Shown here piece by piece: positions 34,423 to 46,520 of a DNA stretch of 64,000 bases. How positions within the stretch are numbered: position 1 is the stretch's first letter; each line of letters opens with the position of its first letter. The notes beneath the pieces are model-generated. The model saw nothing but the letters and a program-made list of their open reading frames with translations, searched no databases and was not told the origin of the DNA. This DNA is from Maratus speciosus (lineage: Eukaryota; Arthropoda; Arachnida; Araneae; Salticidae), in contig OZ010800.1 in NCBI GenBank assembly GCA_963932465.1, forward strand, positions 95,127,307 through 95,191,306, written 5' to 3'. The translations under genes and the position numbers were made by a program.

Positions 34423-36085
34423 CCCGTTAATAGTCGCGCGTTGGTCTTTTCCCCGCCCGAAATTCGTTATCTTCCTGTAACTCATTTCCGGTTAAAGTTA
34501 CGATAGCCAAATTCCGTGTAGCTGACCTTGAGTGTTCACACTCTTGTGTAGTAAAATTGCAAGTCATTCCTGCTATTTCTTAGCATTTTATCGCATTCTT
34601 AAGTTTCAATCGGTCTAAATGACCGCGTTGCGACCACTTGCGTTAGTTGAATTTTACCCCCTCGTGTTCATCCTTTCCCATTTCTGCGAAATCTGTGGGG
34701 GAAAGTTTCTTCGAAGTATGGACTCTCTGCCTGTTGTTATTTCGTCTTTCTTTCTTTGTGCTATTTTACCCGTTCATAGAGTACTTTTTTTACTTTTATA
34801 ATATGACTTAAAATTGTTTTATTATATTAGTTGTGAAGTCAGTTCGCACAAAAAACTGATGAATGGGCACTTACATTTTTTTTTTATTATTATTGTCAAA
34901 CATTGCGGGAATAAATTCTCAAATTGATAATCGTTTAAATATGGAAAAAAAGGGAAATTCATCATCATTATTTGAAAGAAGTTGCTTTCCATTTATTACC
35001 GGAATATATAAATGAAAGAAAACAGACAATAACACTGCCAAACCATTAAAAAAGAGAGAGGAGAATTTTGTGGGAATCAGTAAAAAAATTGCCGTATCTC
35101 CAAAATCTAAAAAGTATCGTTTTAGTACAATAAAACAAACTCGAAAGATAAAACAATTTTCTCAGAAATGTAGTATGTATATCTGCGAAGAACATACATA
35201 TAATTTATTTGTACAATAAGAAAAATAATGAGAATTTTATAATGTAGGTTAGAAATTACGCAAATAAAAATCTCTTTTGGATATAATTCAGTGAATGTTT
35301 ATACTGTGATTTTAAAAAATATTTTAAGTATTTTTCTAAAGTTTTATCTATTTTTAAATTTTTATACGGTAAGTAAAAACACTTTTTTTTTAACAATGCC
35401 GCAGAAAATGTTTTTTTTTTTAATTATTATTGAAATCCAATAGAGGCTTGGGGACGGTATCTAACAAATTTAAATTTGTTGTCCTTCATCAATTGTTCAA
35501 ACTATTTTTCAGAATAATTTTTTCTAGAATACGAGAGAAAATTCATTTAAATAAAATTATTGCTGCATATTTATAATTTCGGAAAAAAATTTCTTATTGT
35601 TTTTATTATTATAATGAATGTTATTACAAAACAATAAATTATAACATTAATATCTTAATATGAAATGTACAATTGCATATTTATTTTAATTAAATAGTTG
35701 CTGTAAAATGCATCCCTATTAAGATGAACCTTTCAGTGATTCTATTAATTAAAATAATTTATCCATCGTGGGATTTAAATCTACAATTGCAAATGTATTT
35801 AAATTAAATATATAATTTCAATAACTTATTATTTACTTTATATAAGCGAAGTTCGTATGCAGAGTTTTTATTCAAGGGCGCTGCTCCCACCCTGAAATAA
35901 GTAGAAAAACTACAAATCGTGCATTTTCATTTGAAAAATGGTTTTAATCATAAAATCTCGAGAGCCCCGCCCCCTCCTCTCCCCCCCTCATACACACACA
36001 GACACCCCACAAAATAAATAAATAAAACGTAGTTACGACATTTACATTTATAATTTCGAAATTAAGTATTTTTTACCTTTTTCTT

Positions 36086-36134
<49 letters not shown>

Positions 36135-36667
36135 GGTGGTGAATTAGTGGTATTGTATTTGATTTGCTGTTGCATGTCATAGGTTCCATTTATTAATTTT
36201 ATGGTATTAAATGGATATAGAGTGCCGGAGTATCATAAAAATCTACCTGACTCCGATTCTGTCCTTCCAAAAAATAAAAAAATAAAAAAATTACCACCAT
36301 CACGAATTTAGATTCATATTCGTAAATGTTTTCCTACTAATTATTGATTCATATTAACATCAGAAATTCAATCAAATCATTTACCATTTACTTTTAAGTA
36401 TTTATGCAGAACGAAGAAAGCCTTATTAAAAACATTCATCTAGATGCCAACTGAATATATACTTAAGCGAAATAAATAATTTGCTGTAAAAGGTTGTAAA
36501 GTGAATAATTGCTGTAATCTTTTAAAGTTCAGTCAATATTTTCACCCTACGGTATCAGTTTTCGGTCATCTGATAATACCGGCAAGTTCCCCCTTCGTTT
36601 TCGGCCTGCGGCAAATGGACCGAACGCGACTACTAACGTTCTAAAAAATGTCGCGACTACTCTCGGG
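34423..36667. mobile_element. piggyBac-like element, decayed
   Basis: A 2245-bp element with TTAA on both sides (34419-34422, 36668-36671) and termini CCCGTTAATAGTCGCGCG / CGCGACTACTCTCGGG. CCC...GGG ends against a TTAA target are the piggyBac signature. The length suits a full element. No transposase ORF survives. Around 35060-35215 on the plus strand, RFSTIKQTRKIKQFSQKCS and MYICEEHTY vaguely recall the Cys-rich C-terminus of piggyBac transposases. A (TA)n run lies at 36088-36130. Confidence 0.72.
36088..36130. repeat. (TA)n microsatellite
   Basis: About 43 bp of uninterrupted TA repeats lie inside the piggyBac-like element. A second polymorphism-prone tract, TAAATAAATAAATAAAA, lies just upstream near 36012. 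Confidence 0.9.
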
Positions 36668-36671
36668 TTAA

Positions 36672-37569
36672 AGAGGATCAGTTAAACATTTGAAAATAAC
36701 CTAAAATAAAATAAATTTAGTATACAGAGTCTTTGTGCCCCGGTATTTTAAAACAACCTCTGAAATAATAGCCTAAGTCATGTGACTATCATCAACAGTT
36801 CCAGGCGGACCACTTCGCTTTTTATACTCTAGGTGCCATTTTGGCACTTTAATGTTAGCCAAGCATAGGTGATAAGTCGCCAAATATTATTCTATCGCCA
36901 TCATTTCATCTATATTATAATAGTTCAAGTCATCAACTGTCATAAACAAATACGGTCTGATCCCATCGCCGCTCATATGAAAGTTTGGCACAGATGTCAT
37001 ATACGTCCCATATTGGCGCGATTTTTTAACGACGCTAATTTGGGGAACGCATCAACAGCATAAACAACAACATCCGGCTTACCATATTAAGCAAAATAAC
37101 GATATTTTGGCGCCAGTTAAGTGCCCGTTCCGTATATGACATTGACGTCAGAAAAAAATCGCGCCAATATGGGACTGTAAGTTTTCCATTTTGATTAAAA
37201 ATCAAAAAAAAAAAAATTTCGAATAAAACTACATAAAATTTGCCATGGTTGCAAAGAATTCTTGGTACTGTTACGCTAGACGGGTGCATATCTCGCCAAT
37301 AGCATTTTTTCAACTCGCCAGTTAGCATTTTTTTTTTTTTTCGAGTGGTAACATTTTGCTTGATGTCATATAAGAACAGCAGGTTCGGCGTGATTTTTTT
37401 TTTTTTTTTTTTTTTTTTTACGAAAATTTGGCGAAAACTTCGTTTTTAAATACCAGTTATATATGCATTTTTGGTAATACTATGTTATCCCGTCAACCAA
37501 AAATCTATCGCCAAACTATAAGATTAAATGCCAATAATGGTTGATCGTAAATGTCACATTCACTTGACT
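36672..37569. repeat. Hairpin-forming repeat with TCGCCAAA motifs
   Basis: CCCATATTGGCGCGATTTTT at 37007 and its complement at about 37151-37173 form a strong hairpin with a ~125-bp loop. TATCGCCA and GCCAAA motifs recur (36886, 36891, 37502), and the reverse TTTGGCGAA occurs at 37425 and near 39715-39750. No protein match. A T run of about 26 bases lies at 37394-37419. Confidence 0.5.
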
Positions 37570-38267
37570 TTAACTCATTTGTGCCTGGGGTCCTAATTTT
37601 GGGACGCTTTCTTAAAAAAATTCCCATTACAAATGGAATTATGATATCCTTTCAAAACTTTGTAAAATATGTCCTTAGTATTTGTTTTAAATATTTATCC
37701 ATAAATGACAGCGCATTTCTAAGAATAAAAAGGTGAAATAAATGTTTGTTGTAGCGAAAATTTGGATTTTCTTGAAATAAAATGGCGCGTAAGAAAAAGT
37801 AATATATTTCTTTTATTTTTTTATGAATCATTTTATAACTGGTATTATTTATATGTTGATACATTATTTTAGAATACATATTTTTGCATTTTTTCAGATT
37901 TCTAATTTTTTGTTCGAATTTGAACCTTTATATATCGTCCCAATTTTGGGACGCTAGGCACGAATGGGCGGGGTTTTTCTCCGTTACTGTCTATGCATTA
38001 AATGTATGTTTTATGCCATTTATTTTGTAACAAAATGGTTACATACCATTTAGATTATTATTTGGCTATAAAATTATTAGTCGGATTATTATTTGGCTAT
38101 TCTTTGTTATTACTATAGGGGGGGGGGGGGTGGTTAGTGGTTGAGCTCGGTTCAAGAACAAGACACACAGCTCTCCCAACCCTTAGCTAGTGGCTTGGTA
38201 AAAATTTATATCATACCGTTATGTTTTCTACCAGTTTGGTATTTGACAACCTGGGGTTACTACAATA

Positions 38268-38745
38268 CAGTAGAACCTCGATTGTCCAACATAATTGGGA
38301 CCGAACCGACAGCAGATAATCGAAATTTCCGGATTATCGAGAATTTATCAATAATCATCTAGTTTAATATGTAACATCGTCATCGAACTGCTATTAGGAC
38401 TATTTAAACTGCTTAATAAATATCTAAATTTAAATTATGCATGAAAATAATTTTATAAGTTTAGAACAGGGACGTGTACACAGGGGAGGGGCAAGAGTAC
38501 AATTATACCGGGATTGAATCTTGCGGGAGCTCATGCTAATTTCAATGGAATTCGAAGAAAGGGGAACCAAAATGCTTATATCTACTCGTGGCTTGGAAAG
38601 GAACACTTGCATACACACTTGCATACACAAGGAATATGAAAGAAAAAAAAAAAGAAAAAATACGTTGGAAAAAAATTCAGGATAATCGACATCGGTTTAC
38701 AGAGAGTTCCGGTTACACGAGGGTCTGATAATCGAAGTTCTACTG
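38268..38745. mobile_element. pogo/Tigger-type MITE
   Basis: It starts CAGTAGAACCTCGATTGTCC and ends, reversed, CAGTAGAACTTCGATTATCA. CAGTAGAACCTCGATTAT-like termini are characteristic of pogo-group Tc1/mariner elements. TA precedes it (38266-38267); the matching TA after it appears mutated to TG. At 478 bp and without a transposase it is non-autonomous. It lies in the loop of the 37574-39581 palindrome. Confidence 0.82.
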
Positions 38746-38749
38746 TGCC

Positions 38750-39165
38750 ATATATACTCGTGTGTAAAACAAAGAATTTTTTACAATTTTCTGCAAGTAA
38801 ATTGGAGGGGGGGGGGGTAGACTTATAAGCGAGTCAATTACAAAAACCGAAAAGACGAAAAAAGAAAAAAAAAAAAAAAACTTCGAATACTGCAAAAGTC
38901 TGCTTTTTTATGTGTATAAATAATAAAATAATATATAAAATTTACAAATAATAATAATTTATTATTAAAAAAAATTCAATGATTTGTTTTTGTTTACTTA
39001 CTAATTTTTCGCATTAGTAAGTGAACTCTTTGGTTAGATTTTGTACGAAAGTGAAGTAAAAAGTTAGGGGGTCGACATACGCGAGTTTTTGATTTTTTGC
39101 AGAAATTGCGTTCAAAAGTTAATAGGTCGGCGTATATGCAAGTGTATACGGTATATATACTCCAT
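38750..39165. repeat. Short TIR-like repeat with ATATACTCG/GTATACGG ends
   Basis: CATATATACTCGTGTGTAAA at the left and, reversed, TATACCGTATACACTTGCAT at the right are loosely complementary. Inside are TAGACTTATAAGCGAGTC and GGTCGGCGTATATGCAAG, which look like copies of one motif in opposite orientations. This is probably a MITE fragment; no target duplication was defined. Confidence 0.5.
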
Positions 39166-40234
39166 TTGTAGTTATAGATTATTATAAATTGTTACTATAT
39201 AAATTTTTACTATGCCAATAGCTAATGGTGAGGAGGAAGGGTGTCTTGTTCTTGAGCCCACCACAGCCCTCGCCCCCCCCCCCTTATAGTAATAATAAAG
39301 AAATTTTTATAGTCAAATAATAACCCGAATGATAAATAACCTTTTTTGAAACATATTAAAGGCATAAAACATAGATATAATGCTTAGACAATAACGGAGA
39401 AACCCCTACCCTTTCGTGCCTAGCGTCCCAAAATTAGAACGTTTATATTTTTATACGTTAAATAATAATAAAAAAAATTCAAAGAGATTTTTTTTTATTA
39501 TTTTTTTTACGTTCATTTTACACCATTTACTATAATTAAGACCAATATTGAGTTGAAAAAAAAAATTCAGCCACTAATGGGTTAAGCAAGTTACACGTGT
39601 TTACGTCATCAAGTGATTTCTATTTCGACTTTTTATTTGTATATTTATTAATGTTATACTAATTTATTTGTTCTTTCGTTATTTAAAATAAAAATTATGT
39701 CAATTTGTATAATTTGGCGAATGTTTTGGCAATTTATATAATTTGGCGAAATTGGTCGACGGAATAGTTAAGTAATGCCGTATTTTTTTAATTATTTTCT
39801 ATTATTTTCTAAAGGTTATATAAAAAAATAATTAATAATTACAGAACAAAATAATTTATACAATTTATAAATGAAATAAAAGTAAATAAACATTTATTAT
39901 CAAATAAACAACAAGAGCTGGATTACCATACCAAACTTTTCTGAAATGTGAAAAAAAAATATCTGTTTGATTAAATTTTGAGTTGCCATCATTAGAAAAA
40001 TGTATATAAAATTAGAAAAAAATTAATATTTCGAAAACTAATTCGAATTAAAAAATTCTAATACCAGTTTTGAGATCTGCGGATCAATGAAGATTTTTGG
40101 TGTTAATTTCATCGCGAAGTATTCCATATTTTACGAGAAATCGCTTGAAACATAATCAGTTGTTTAATCAGTCGATTCATATATCCGTTTCACAAATTTG
40201 TTTCATATATCCGCTTCATAAATTCGTTTCATTA

Positions 40235-40665
40235 GGATTTTATATATATAGGGTAGACAATATAAAGATATTTAAAATACGATTTAAAAATATCTTAAAA
40301 TACATTAGAAAAACCCTAGACATTTGAGTTTAAGATATTTTTAATTCGTATTTTAAATATTATATGCATATAATATAAAGATATTTAAAATACGAATTAA
40401 AAATATCTTAAAATACACTAGAAAAACCCTAGACATTAGAATTTAAGATATTTCTAATTCCTATTTTAAATATTATATGTATATAACATAAAGATATTTA
40501 AAATACGATTTAAAAATATCTTAAAATACATTAGAAAAACCACATTAGAAAAACCCTAGACATTGGAATTTAATATATTTTTAATTCGTATTTTAAAAAT
40601 CTTTATATTATATTTATGCAATCTGAAAGTAATTTTTGTACAATTATTTGTGCATTATATGTATT
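40235..40665. repeat. Palindromic tandem array, three ~125-bp units
   Basis: The unit contains AAAGATATTTAAAATACGA, AAAAACCCTAGACATT and the reversed arm TTCGTATTTTAAATATTAT, so each unit can fold on itself. Units start near 40260, 40376 and 40490; the third has a small internal duplication of CATTAGAAAAACC. The outer ends (TCCGCTTCAT..., TGAAAGTAATTTTTGTACAA) resemble, in inverted order, the flanks of the single unit at 34010-34185. Confidence 0.8.
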
Positions 40666-40669
40666 TTAA

Positions 40670-41414
40670 TTATTTAACTCAAGGTGAATATAGCACTGGA
40701 GTTTTAGCTTTCATTTATTGATGATTATTCTAATTCGTAAACAAATCATATGATTCGCAATTTGTTAAATTACAACTCTTATGAATTATTCGCCAATTAG
40801 AATAAGACTGTTAAAATTAATCTCGTGTAGTCTTTTAGAGTTCTATATTTAATTTAGTTGGAAAAAGCTAACAAAATAATTATCCACTTTCAGTAATTAA
40901 CGCTTTTAGACAGAAACTGCTTCGAATTATTTTTTGTAGCCTGCATATAACGTACAGAATTCATAACTTTCAAGTAACATGCAAACTTTTTGTTAAGTAT
41001 AAAAACAGAAACAAATAATGGGAACGCAATTTCAGCAATTAAGTAAAGTATATAAATTGTATTGTGTTTAAAATTGTCTAAGATTATTAAAACACGCTGA
41101 AAACGATTTTTTTCGTATATTATTGTGTACTTAAGTTATTGTGTTTTACCTTGTAAATGAATGATAACTGCTTTTATTTTCATAATCTACAGAAAACATC
41201 TTTCATAACAATTGATAAATGCATATCAATTGCATTGTGTTTGAAATAGTGTAAATTCTTTTAAATACACTGCAGATGATTTTTCACCAAAGACCATAAT
41301 GCAACGTAATAATTTTTAGTGTTGCTCTAATCGATGTATAAATGCTACATACCTCGTTTACAGAAAAGTACATTTTATGGTAAATCTAAAATAACAATAA
41401 CGTAGTAACAGAGA
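40670..41414. other. AT-rich intergenic DNA
   Basis: No ORF, RNA gene or element boundary was seen. Confidence 0.5.
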
Positions 41415-41417
41415 TAA

Positions 41418-42033
41418 CAGTCGTGGAAATAAACAAGTAAACACCCCTTACTAACTCCTCAACAAATTATCGTAGAAGAAAGATACTGGTACCGAACGAT
41501 TGGAAATAAAGTTTTCTTTTAAATAATGCATATAAAATTTGCTTAGGCGGCTATCTACATATTAAAACGAACGCAAACTTCATTTTTTTCAATGGCAATA
41601 TCTAATTTTAACAAGATATTTCAAATCTTTTGTTCAAATTATGCCTAGACACCAAATTTCAACTCATTTGAATGATAAATTTTTGAATTATAAACATTAA
41701 AGGTTTAGGGCTTCTAATGTTAAATTACATTTTCATATTTTCATTAATATCTGAAATTATACTCCTAATGTGCTAATTTTTTGTGTAGCAATAATACTAA
41801 TATACCCAAACATAAATACGTTGAATTTGCAATTTTTATAATTTTATGATATGAATTATGAATTATGAAATTAATATCGGAAAAAATTATGAATTGCAAC
41901 CTACAATTTTTTTTTATGGATTTAGATTTATTAAGTCCTGCTTTGTGGAAATCCAAAATTTTTCCAAGTAATTTTTAAATTATGCTTAAAAAACGGCAAA
42001 ATGATGGTTTAAGGAATATGATGGAAGTGACTA
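41418..42033 (+). mobile_element. Second copy of the Tc1-type long-TIR element, truncated
   Basis: It starts CAGTCGTGGAAATAAACAAG and is collinear with 27567-28032 followed by 32659-32800. This shows the state of that element without the retrotransposon. It stops after GTGACTAGATTTTCGAAAA, where Copia sequence begins. The right TIR is missing. Confidence 0.85.
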
Positions 42034-42068
42034 GATTTTCGAAAAATGCCAAAAGCCAATAATGCCAA

Positions 42069-43245
42069 ATGCCAAAACTAATTGTCAGTGACGTCTGTGG
42101 TCTAATGCAATCTTTACATGGATCTGAATTTTTTGTTACATTCAAAGATGATTACACCCAGTACCGTAAAGTATATTTTATGCAACATAAAAGTGAAGTG
42201 AAAGATATACTACAACAGTTCTTAGCATATGTTAAAACTCAAACAGGAATACAGTTAAGACATTTATGTCAGATAGTAGAGGAGGGTATACAGATAAAGA
42301 TTTCACATATTGCCTGATGAAAAAGGGAATTGAAATTGAAAGATCAGCTGTATATACACCTCAACAAAACGGACGTGCTGAACGTGAGAATAAAATATTG
42401 ATAAAACTGGCGAGAACAATACTGTTGACAAAAGGACAGTCAAAACGCTTCTGGGCTCAAACAGTGAACTGTTCTGCATATATCTTAAATCGTACTAGTA
42501 AGAGTAGTGAGAAAGGTAAAACACCTTATGAAGCATGGTATGGAAAAGAATATTCATTAAAGCACTTGAGAAGTTTTGGAAGTCACTGTATTGTCCAAAT
42601 TCCTAAGCAACGACGTGTTGACAAGAAGTTTGGTAAAACAAGTGCACATGGAATTTTTGTGGGCTATGAAGTCACTGGAAATTATGCAGTGTATACAGAT
42701 GAAATTCGAATCAAAATAAGTAGAGACGTGAATTTCATGAATTTTCTGTGCCAAATACATTGATAGATTGGAGTCAGGGAGAGCAAGAGTTGAATTTGGA
42801 AGAGAAGGAAAACCAAGATAACCAATTTGAAGAAGAACCAGTAAGATATCAGTTGAGAGATCAGACAAAAATACAACCACCTATACGCTATTCACATCTT
42901 TGTCAAAAGGTAATTGAAACTCAGTCATACCAGGAAGCTATAGAAGTTCCAGAGAAACAAAAATGCATTGAATCTATGGAGGATGAGATGCATTCCCATC
43001 AAAAGAACGGTACTTGGGAACTTGTGAAATGTGATAAAACGATTCAACCATTGACTTTCCAAATAGGTTTTTAGTGTCAAAACAAATTAAAATAATGCAA
43101 TTGACCGCTTTAAAGCACGTTTCGTAATATTAGAGGATTTGAGCAACAATATGGAGTGATTTTTTTTCGACCAGTGGTATTCGAACACTTCTCTGGTTTC
43201 AAACTAGAAATTTTCTATTACTTTTAAGTCTGCAGCTTATAATGA
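42069..43245 (+). pseudogene. Ty1/Copia pol fragment: integrase and start of RT
   Basis: Integrase core: first Asp in IVSDVCGLM, second in SDSRGGYTDKDF (42272), Glu in QQNGRAERENK (42380). Spacing is D35E. The following KTPYEAWYGKEYSLKHLRSF and HGIFVGYEVTGNYAVY are standard in the C-terminal part of Copia integrases. After a shift near 42750, EAIEVPEKQKCIESMEDEM and NGTWELV mark the start of the RT region. A stop lies at 43074. Beyond it IDRFKARFV and GFEQQYGV are readable in broken frames to about 43245. Copia order (integrase before RT) is evident. No gag, protease, LTR or RT catalytic part is present. A frameshift near 42265 splits the integrase, so it is dead. Confidence 0.92.
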
Positions 43246-43249
43246 GCAC

Positions 43250-44810
43250 GTAGAAAGAGTCTTCAGAGTTTAGTAATATATGCATATCTTGCTTTATAAT
43301 TTGCATTCAAGTCATATTTTTTCCTGTTAGCGTTTAACTGTGATAAGTAACTATTTTTTTTAAATCTATTTCTTTCAGACTTTTTAAATAAAATTAGCAT
43401 TTTCTGAAAAACAAAATACACAACATTTATGAAAAACCCATGATATAATTAATTATTCGTATTTCAAATTTGTGTTTTAGAGATATGCCTTTAAAAAAGT
43501 TATTTTACAAATTGTTTTAATCTGCAGAAAACTAATAAGAAAAGAATGACAGATTGACAAAGAAAAAGGTTTTTATCCTCGGTAACCCCTTTTTATTTAT
43601 CAAGAAAATATTTTGTATTTATTACGTGTGATAAAAACATTACTTATAAAAGCGGGGTTCATTATTACCCTTAAATTTACTTTTAGACATTTAAAAAATT
43701 TTAACGGTGTAATAAACTCTAATTATTATTATATACAAAAAAGAAAATTTACAACCCATTTTAACTTAAATTGTTTTAAAATTGATAAAAAGTAAAGGTA
43801 AAATACATTGGAAAATTCTTCAAATAGACAACTTTGTTTAGAGACACTCTCATAAAATTATTGCGCTTTTATGTTCCAAATTTGTTGTATACAAAAACAA
43901 ATAAACGGTAAAAATATCTGCAAAGAAACTAAAAATCGCCTGCGCACGATATGACTGCAGAATAAATAAGAGTATACAGAGAAGTTTTAGAATAAACGCG
44001 GAAAGTTACTTCACTGTTCAGAAAATCGCCAAGTCTACAACGCTTTTTTTAAGATAAGAGAAAGACATCTGCCATTTTGGGATAAAAATACACGGATATT
44101 ATTAAAGTATTTATGGAGCGTAAAGGTAAGTCTTATTTAATTTAAATATTTTATTCCTTTTTTGTATATTATGATAATGAGTTAAATAGTTTGATGTTAT
44201 ATAGATAAAGACTGATCTGGAATTGTTTTTAGAAGCGACATTTTCCTATTCGATACTGTGATGTAAAATATCTTAATCTGCCATCGCTCGAAAAAAATGC
44301 TGACGCAGAGACTGATTCATGCCTACATTCATAGTGGAATGAATGAAAACATTAATTTGGAATTACTTGAGATTGAATATCTGTTGAGACAGTGATTTAG
44401 ATTTTTTTTCGGCTTCTTACTATTTTCTGATTATTAAAACTTACGGTACTTATCGTCATTGTTATTTTGGAGTTAAATATGATATTCGTTTATTATGACA
44501 TTACGAAACTGTTTCAGATTAGAAATGAGCATTATACTGGGAAAATGTTTTTTTTACATATTACAGTAGTGAAACTTTAAAAAAATTATTGCTAATAATA
44601 TTTTAAATTAATATTTAAAATCCTAAATGTTCATACCAATGTTTTCAGATTTAACATTTGCCAAATTTTAAAATAATAGGAATTCCTTATAACATATAGA
44701 AAGATTTGTGAGAAAATGTTAAATTTAATTATGCATTTAATTCATCTATTGTAGTTTGTTGTTGTTTAATAGTAAAATTATAAAATACTAATGTTTCACC
44801 AGTTGTTGTT
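43250..44810. other. AT-rich intergenic DNA
   Basis: No recognised gene. An ATG followed after 12 bases by a GTAAGT splice-donor-like site lies at about 44114; it is noted but not called as an exon. Confidence 0.45.
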
Positions 44811-46109
44811 TGTTTCACTAGTGTGAAAATACTTTATGTAATTTTTAAACTCATTATCATTTTTCTTTTATCTCTTTTATATCAACATGTTACCAATAGT
44901 TTTAAGCTCCAATTTATTTAATTATTAGCATTTATCTTAATTAACTTCATCACGTTAGAATGCAATAGAGATTTCTAATCGAAAATCGTTATTTTTACTG
45001 TTTTTCAAATTGGTAAATTAATTTTTTTTAATTGTATGTAAGCATTTTTTTTGTTGTTTGTGATTTTTATCAAACATTTAATTATTGAGATTCTGAATCA
45101 GTTATTAATTTTTTTTTCTCTTGTAAACTCATTTTCTACGTTTATGATACACGTAATTATTGGCACTAAAAAATAAAGTATGACACTTAAGCATTGAAAT
45201 AAAGTGTTTTTTTATGCCTGACAGGAAGTTTATAGATTAAACTGCTTTAATATATATTTTTTTATGTTTATATTTACTTACATAATATGGGACAGAATAT
45301 TTTTTAAAGAGATTAATAACTACTTTTTACATTATTTATTTTTCAAACAATAACAACAATTCATATGCAGGCATTTATTTTATTTTTATATTTCCTTTTT
45401 TCCTATTTCCTAAATCAGTCTTTTCATATAAAACATACCAAATCTATTTAGCTCGTATTCATAAAATACAATATGTACGGGAATAAAAAAAAATTAAATA
45501 AATATGGTTTACCATGTTGTTCTATAAATGAGAATTGTATTTCTATCACATAGACTCCATGTTCATATTTAATAAATCAATGACAAATCACAACACATTA
45601 AAAAAATTACCCATTCTTTATATTTAGATCAAGCTTAGAACTTATTTAAAAAATATGTCAATTGATAAGAATTGTTTTTTAAGTGGAAAAATTAAAAATA
45701 TTTTAGACTAGGACTCAAAAATAGCGATATTTTATTAATAAGTATATAAAAAAGATAAGACTTTATATTTCAAAGAAAACTTTATTTTAAAATTTGGCAT
45801 TTTAAAATTATCATATATTTATAAGGCATGCAATGAAAGCAAACACAAGGGATAAAATTGTAATAATATATTTTAATTTTTTTTTTTTTTGGTCAGAAAT
45901 CTATTTAATTTCCGTCTAACTTTAATTGAGTTTTACGCTAAAAGTTCAATTAATGCTACATTACTATGAATTAAATAAATATTGTGAATAAAGTATTTTA
46001 TTCCAATCTTTACCATGCTTTTATTTATTTTCATTGCATGATCAAAAGATGTCATTCTTTATAAATGCCCACAAAACAGCATAAAAAAGAATTCTCTGCA
46101 TAAAAATTG

Positions 46110-46200
46110 AACATTCACTCTTATGGAAGAGTGACTATTCACTCCTACAAGGGGTGAAAACACGCACTCCTAAGCAAGACTGAATAGTCACTCATTTTTA
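46110..46200. repeat. Short inverted repeat AGTGACTATTCA/TGAATAGTCACT
   Basis: AGTGACTATTCACTCC near 46129 and TGAATAGTCACTCA near 46182 are complementary, with CACTC motifs between. It adjoins the TCACAA-rich tandem repeat and may be the end of the same element. Confidence 0.55.
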
Positions 46201-46229
46201 TTTAAAGTGTATCACCGTCTTCGCAGAAT

Positions 46230-46520
46230 CATCACAGTGTTTATGACAAGTTCGTCACAAATGATACATATTTCACAAATTGATCACAATGTATCACGAT
46301 TCAAAGCATTGTCGCTTTCGTCAAAGGATCGTCAAAAAGTTAATGCCAAAATAGTCACAAATGACACACTTTTCACAAATTTGTCACACTGTGGTCACAA
46401 TGTAAAGTCACAAACGAGCTCTAAAACGGCCATAACGCTTCACATTCTAGTCACTATGACGTCACATTGACGGTCACAAAGTGACAGCGACTTCACAACC
46501 ACGTCGCCGTGACTTCACCA
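46230..46520. repeat. TCACAA-rich diverged tandem repeat (~100-120 bp period)
   Basis: Nine TCACAA hexamers occur at 46255, 46273, 46284, 46355, 46373, 46395, 46408, 46474 and 46493. The spacing pattern repeats: pairs 18-19 bp apart start at 46255, 46355 and 46474. GTCACAAATGATACATATTT aligns with GTCACAAATGACACACTTTT. The stretch is GC-richer than its surroundings and contains ATGACGTCACATT. An 87-codon ORF across it is a by-product of the repeat. Confidence 0.7.

Larger units (their letters stand above)
37574..39581. mobile_element. TTAA-bounded composite palindrome
   Basis: TTAA at 37570-37573 and 39582-39585 bound a 2008-bp block. It begins CTCATTTGTGCCTGGGGTCC and ends, reversed, CCCATTAGTGGCTGA. 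The terminal motif occurs again internally, inverted, as GGGACGCTAGGCACGAATGG (37951) and in the right arm near 39409-39432. The arms 37930-38200 and 39200-39440 are reverse complements (shared CCGTTA-TGTCTA, TTATGCC, poly-G/poly-C, CAAGAACAAGACAC). The loop contains the pogo-type MITE 38268-38745 and another repeat. The ends are piggyBac-like. It is non-coding. Confidence 0.75.

Noticed and set aside
44114..44131. Possible first exon: ATG, four codons, then GTAAGT
   Set aside because: Too short to support; no downstream exon or protein homology was recognised.
46207..46470. CRISPR-like array in the TCACAA region
   Set aside because: The motif is only six bases with irregular spacing and diverged context, in eukaryotic DNA.
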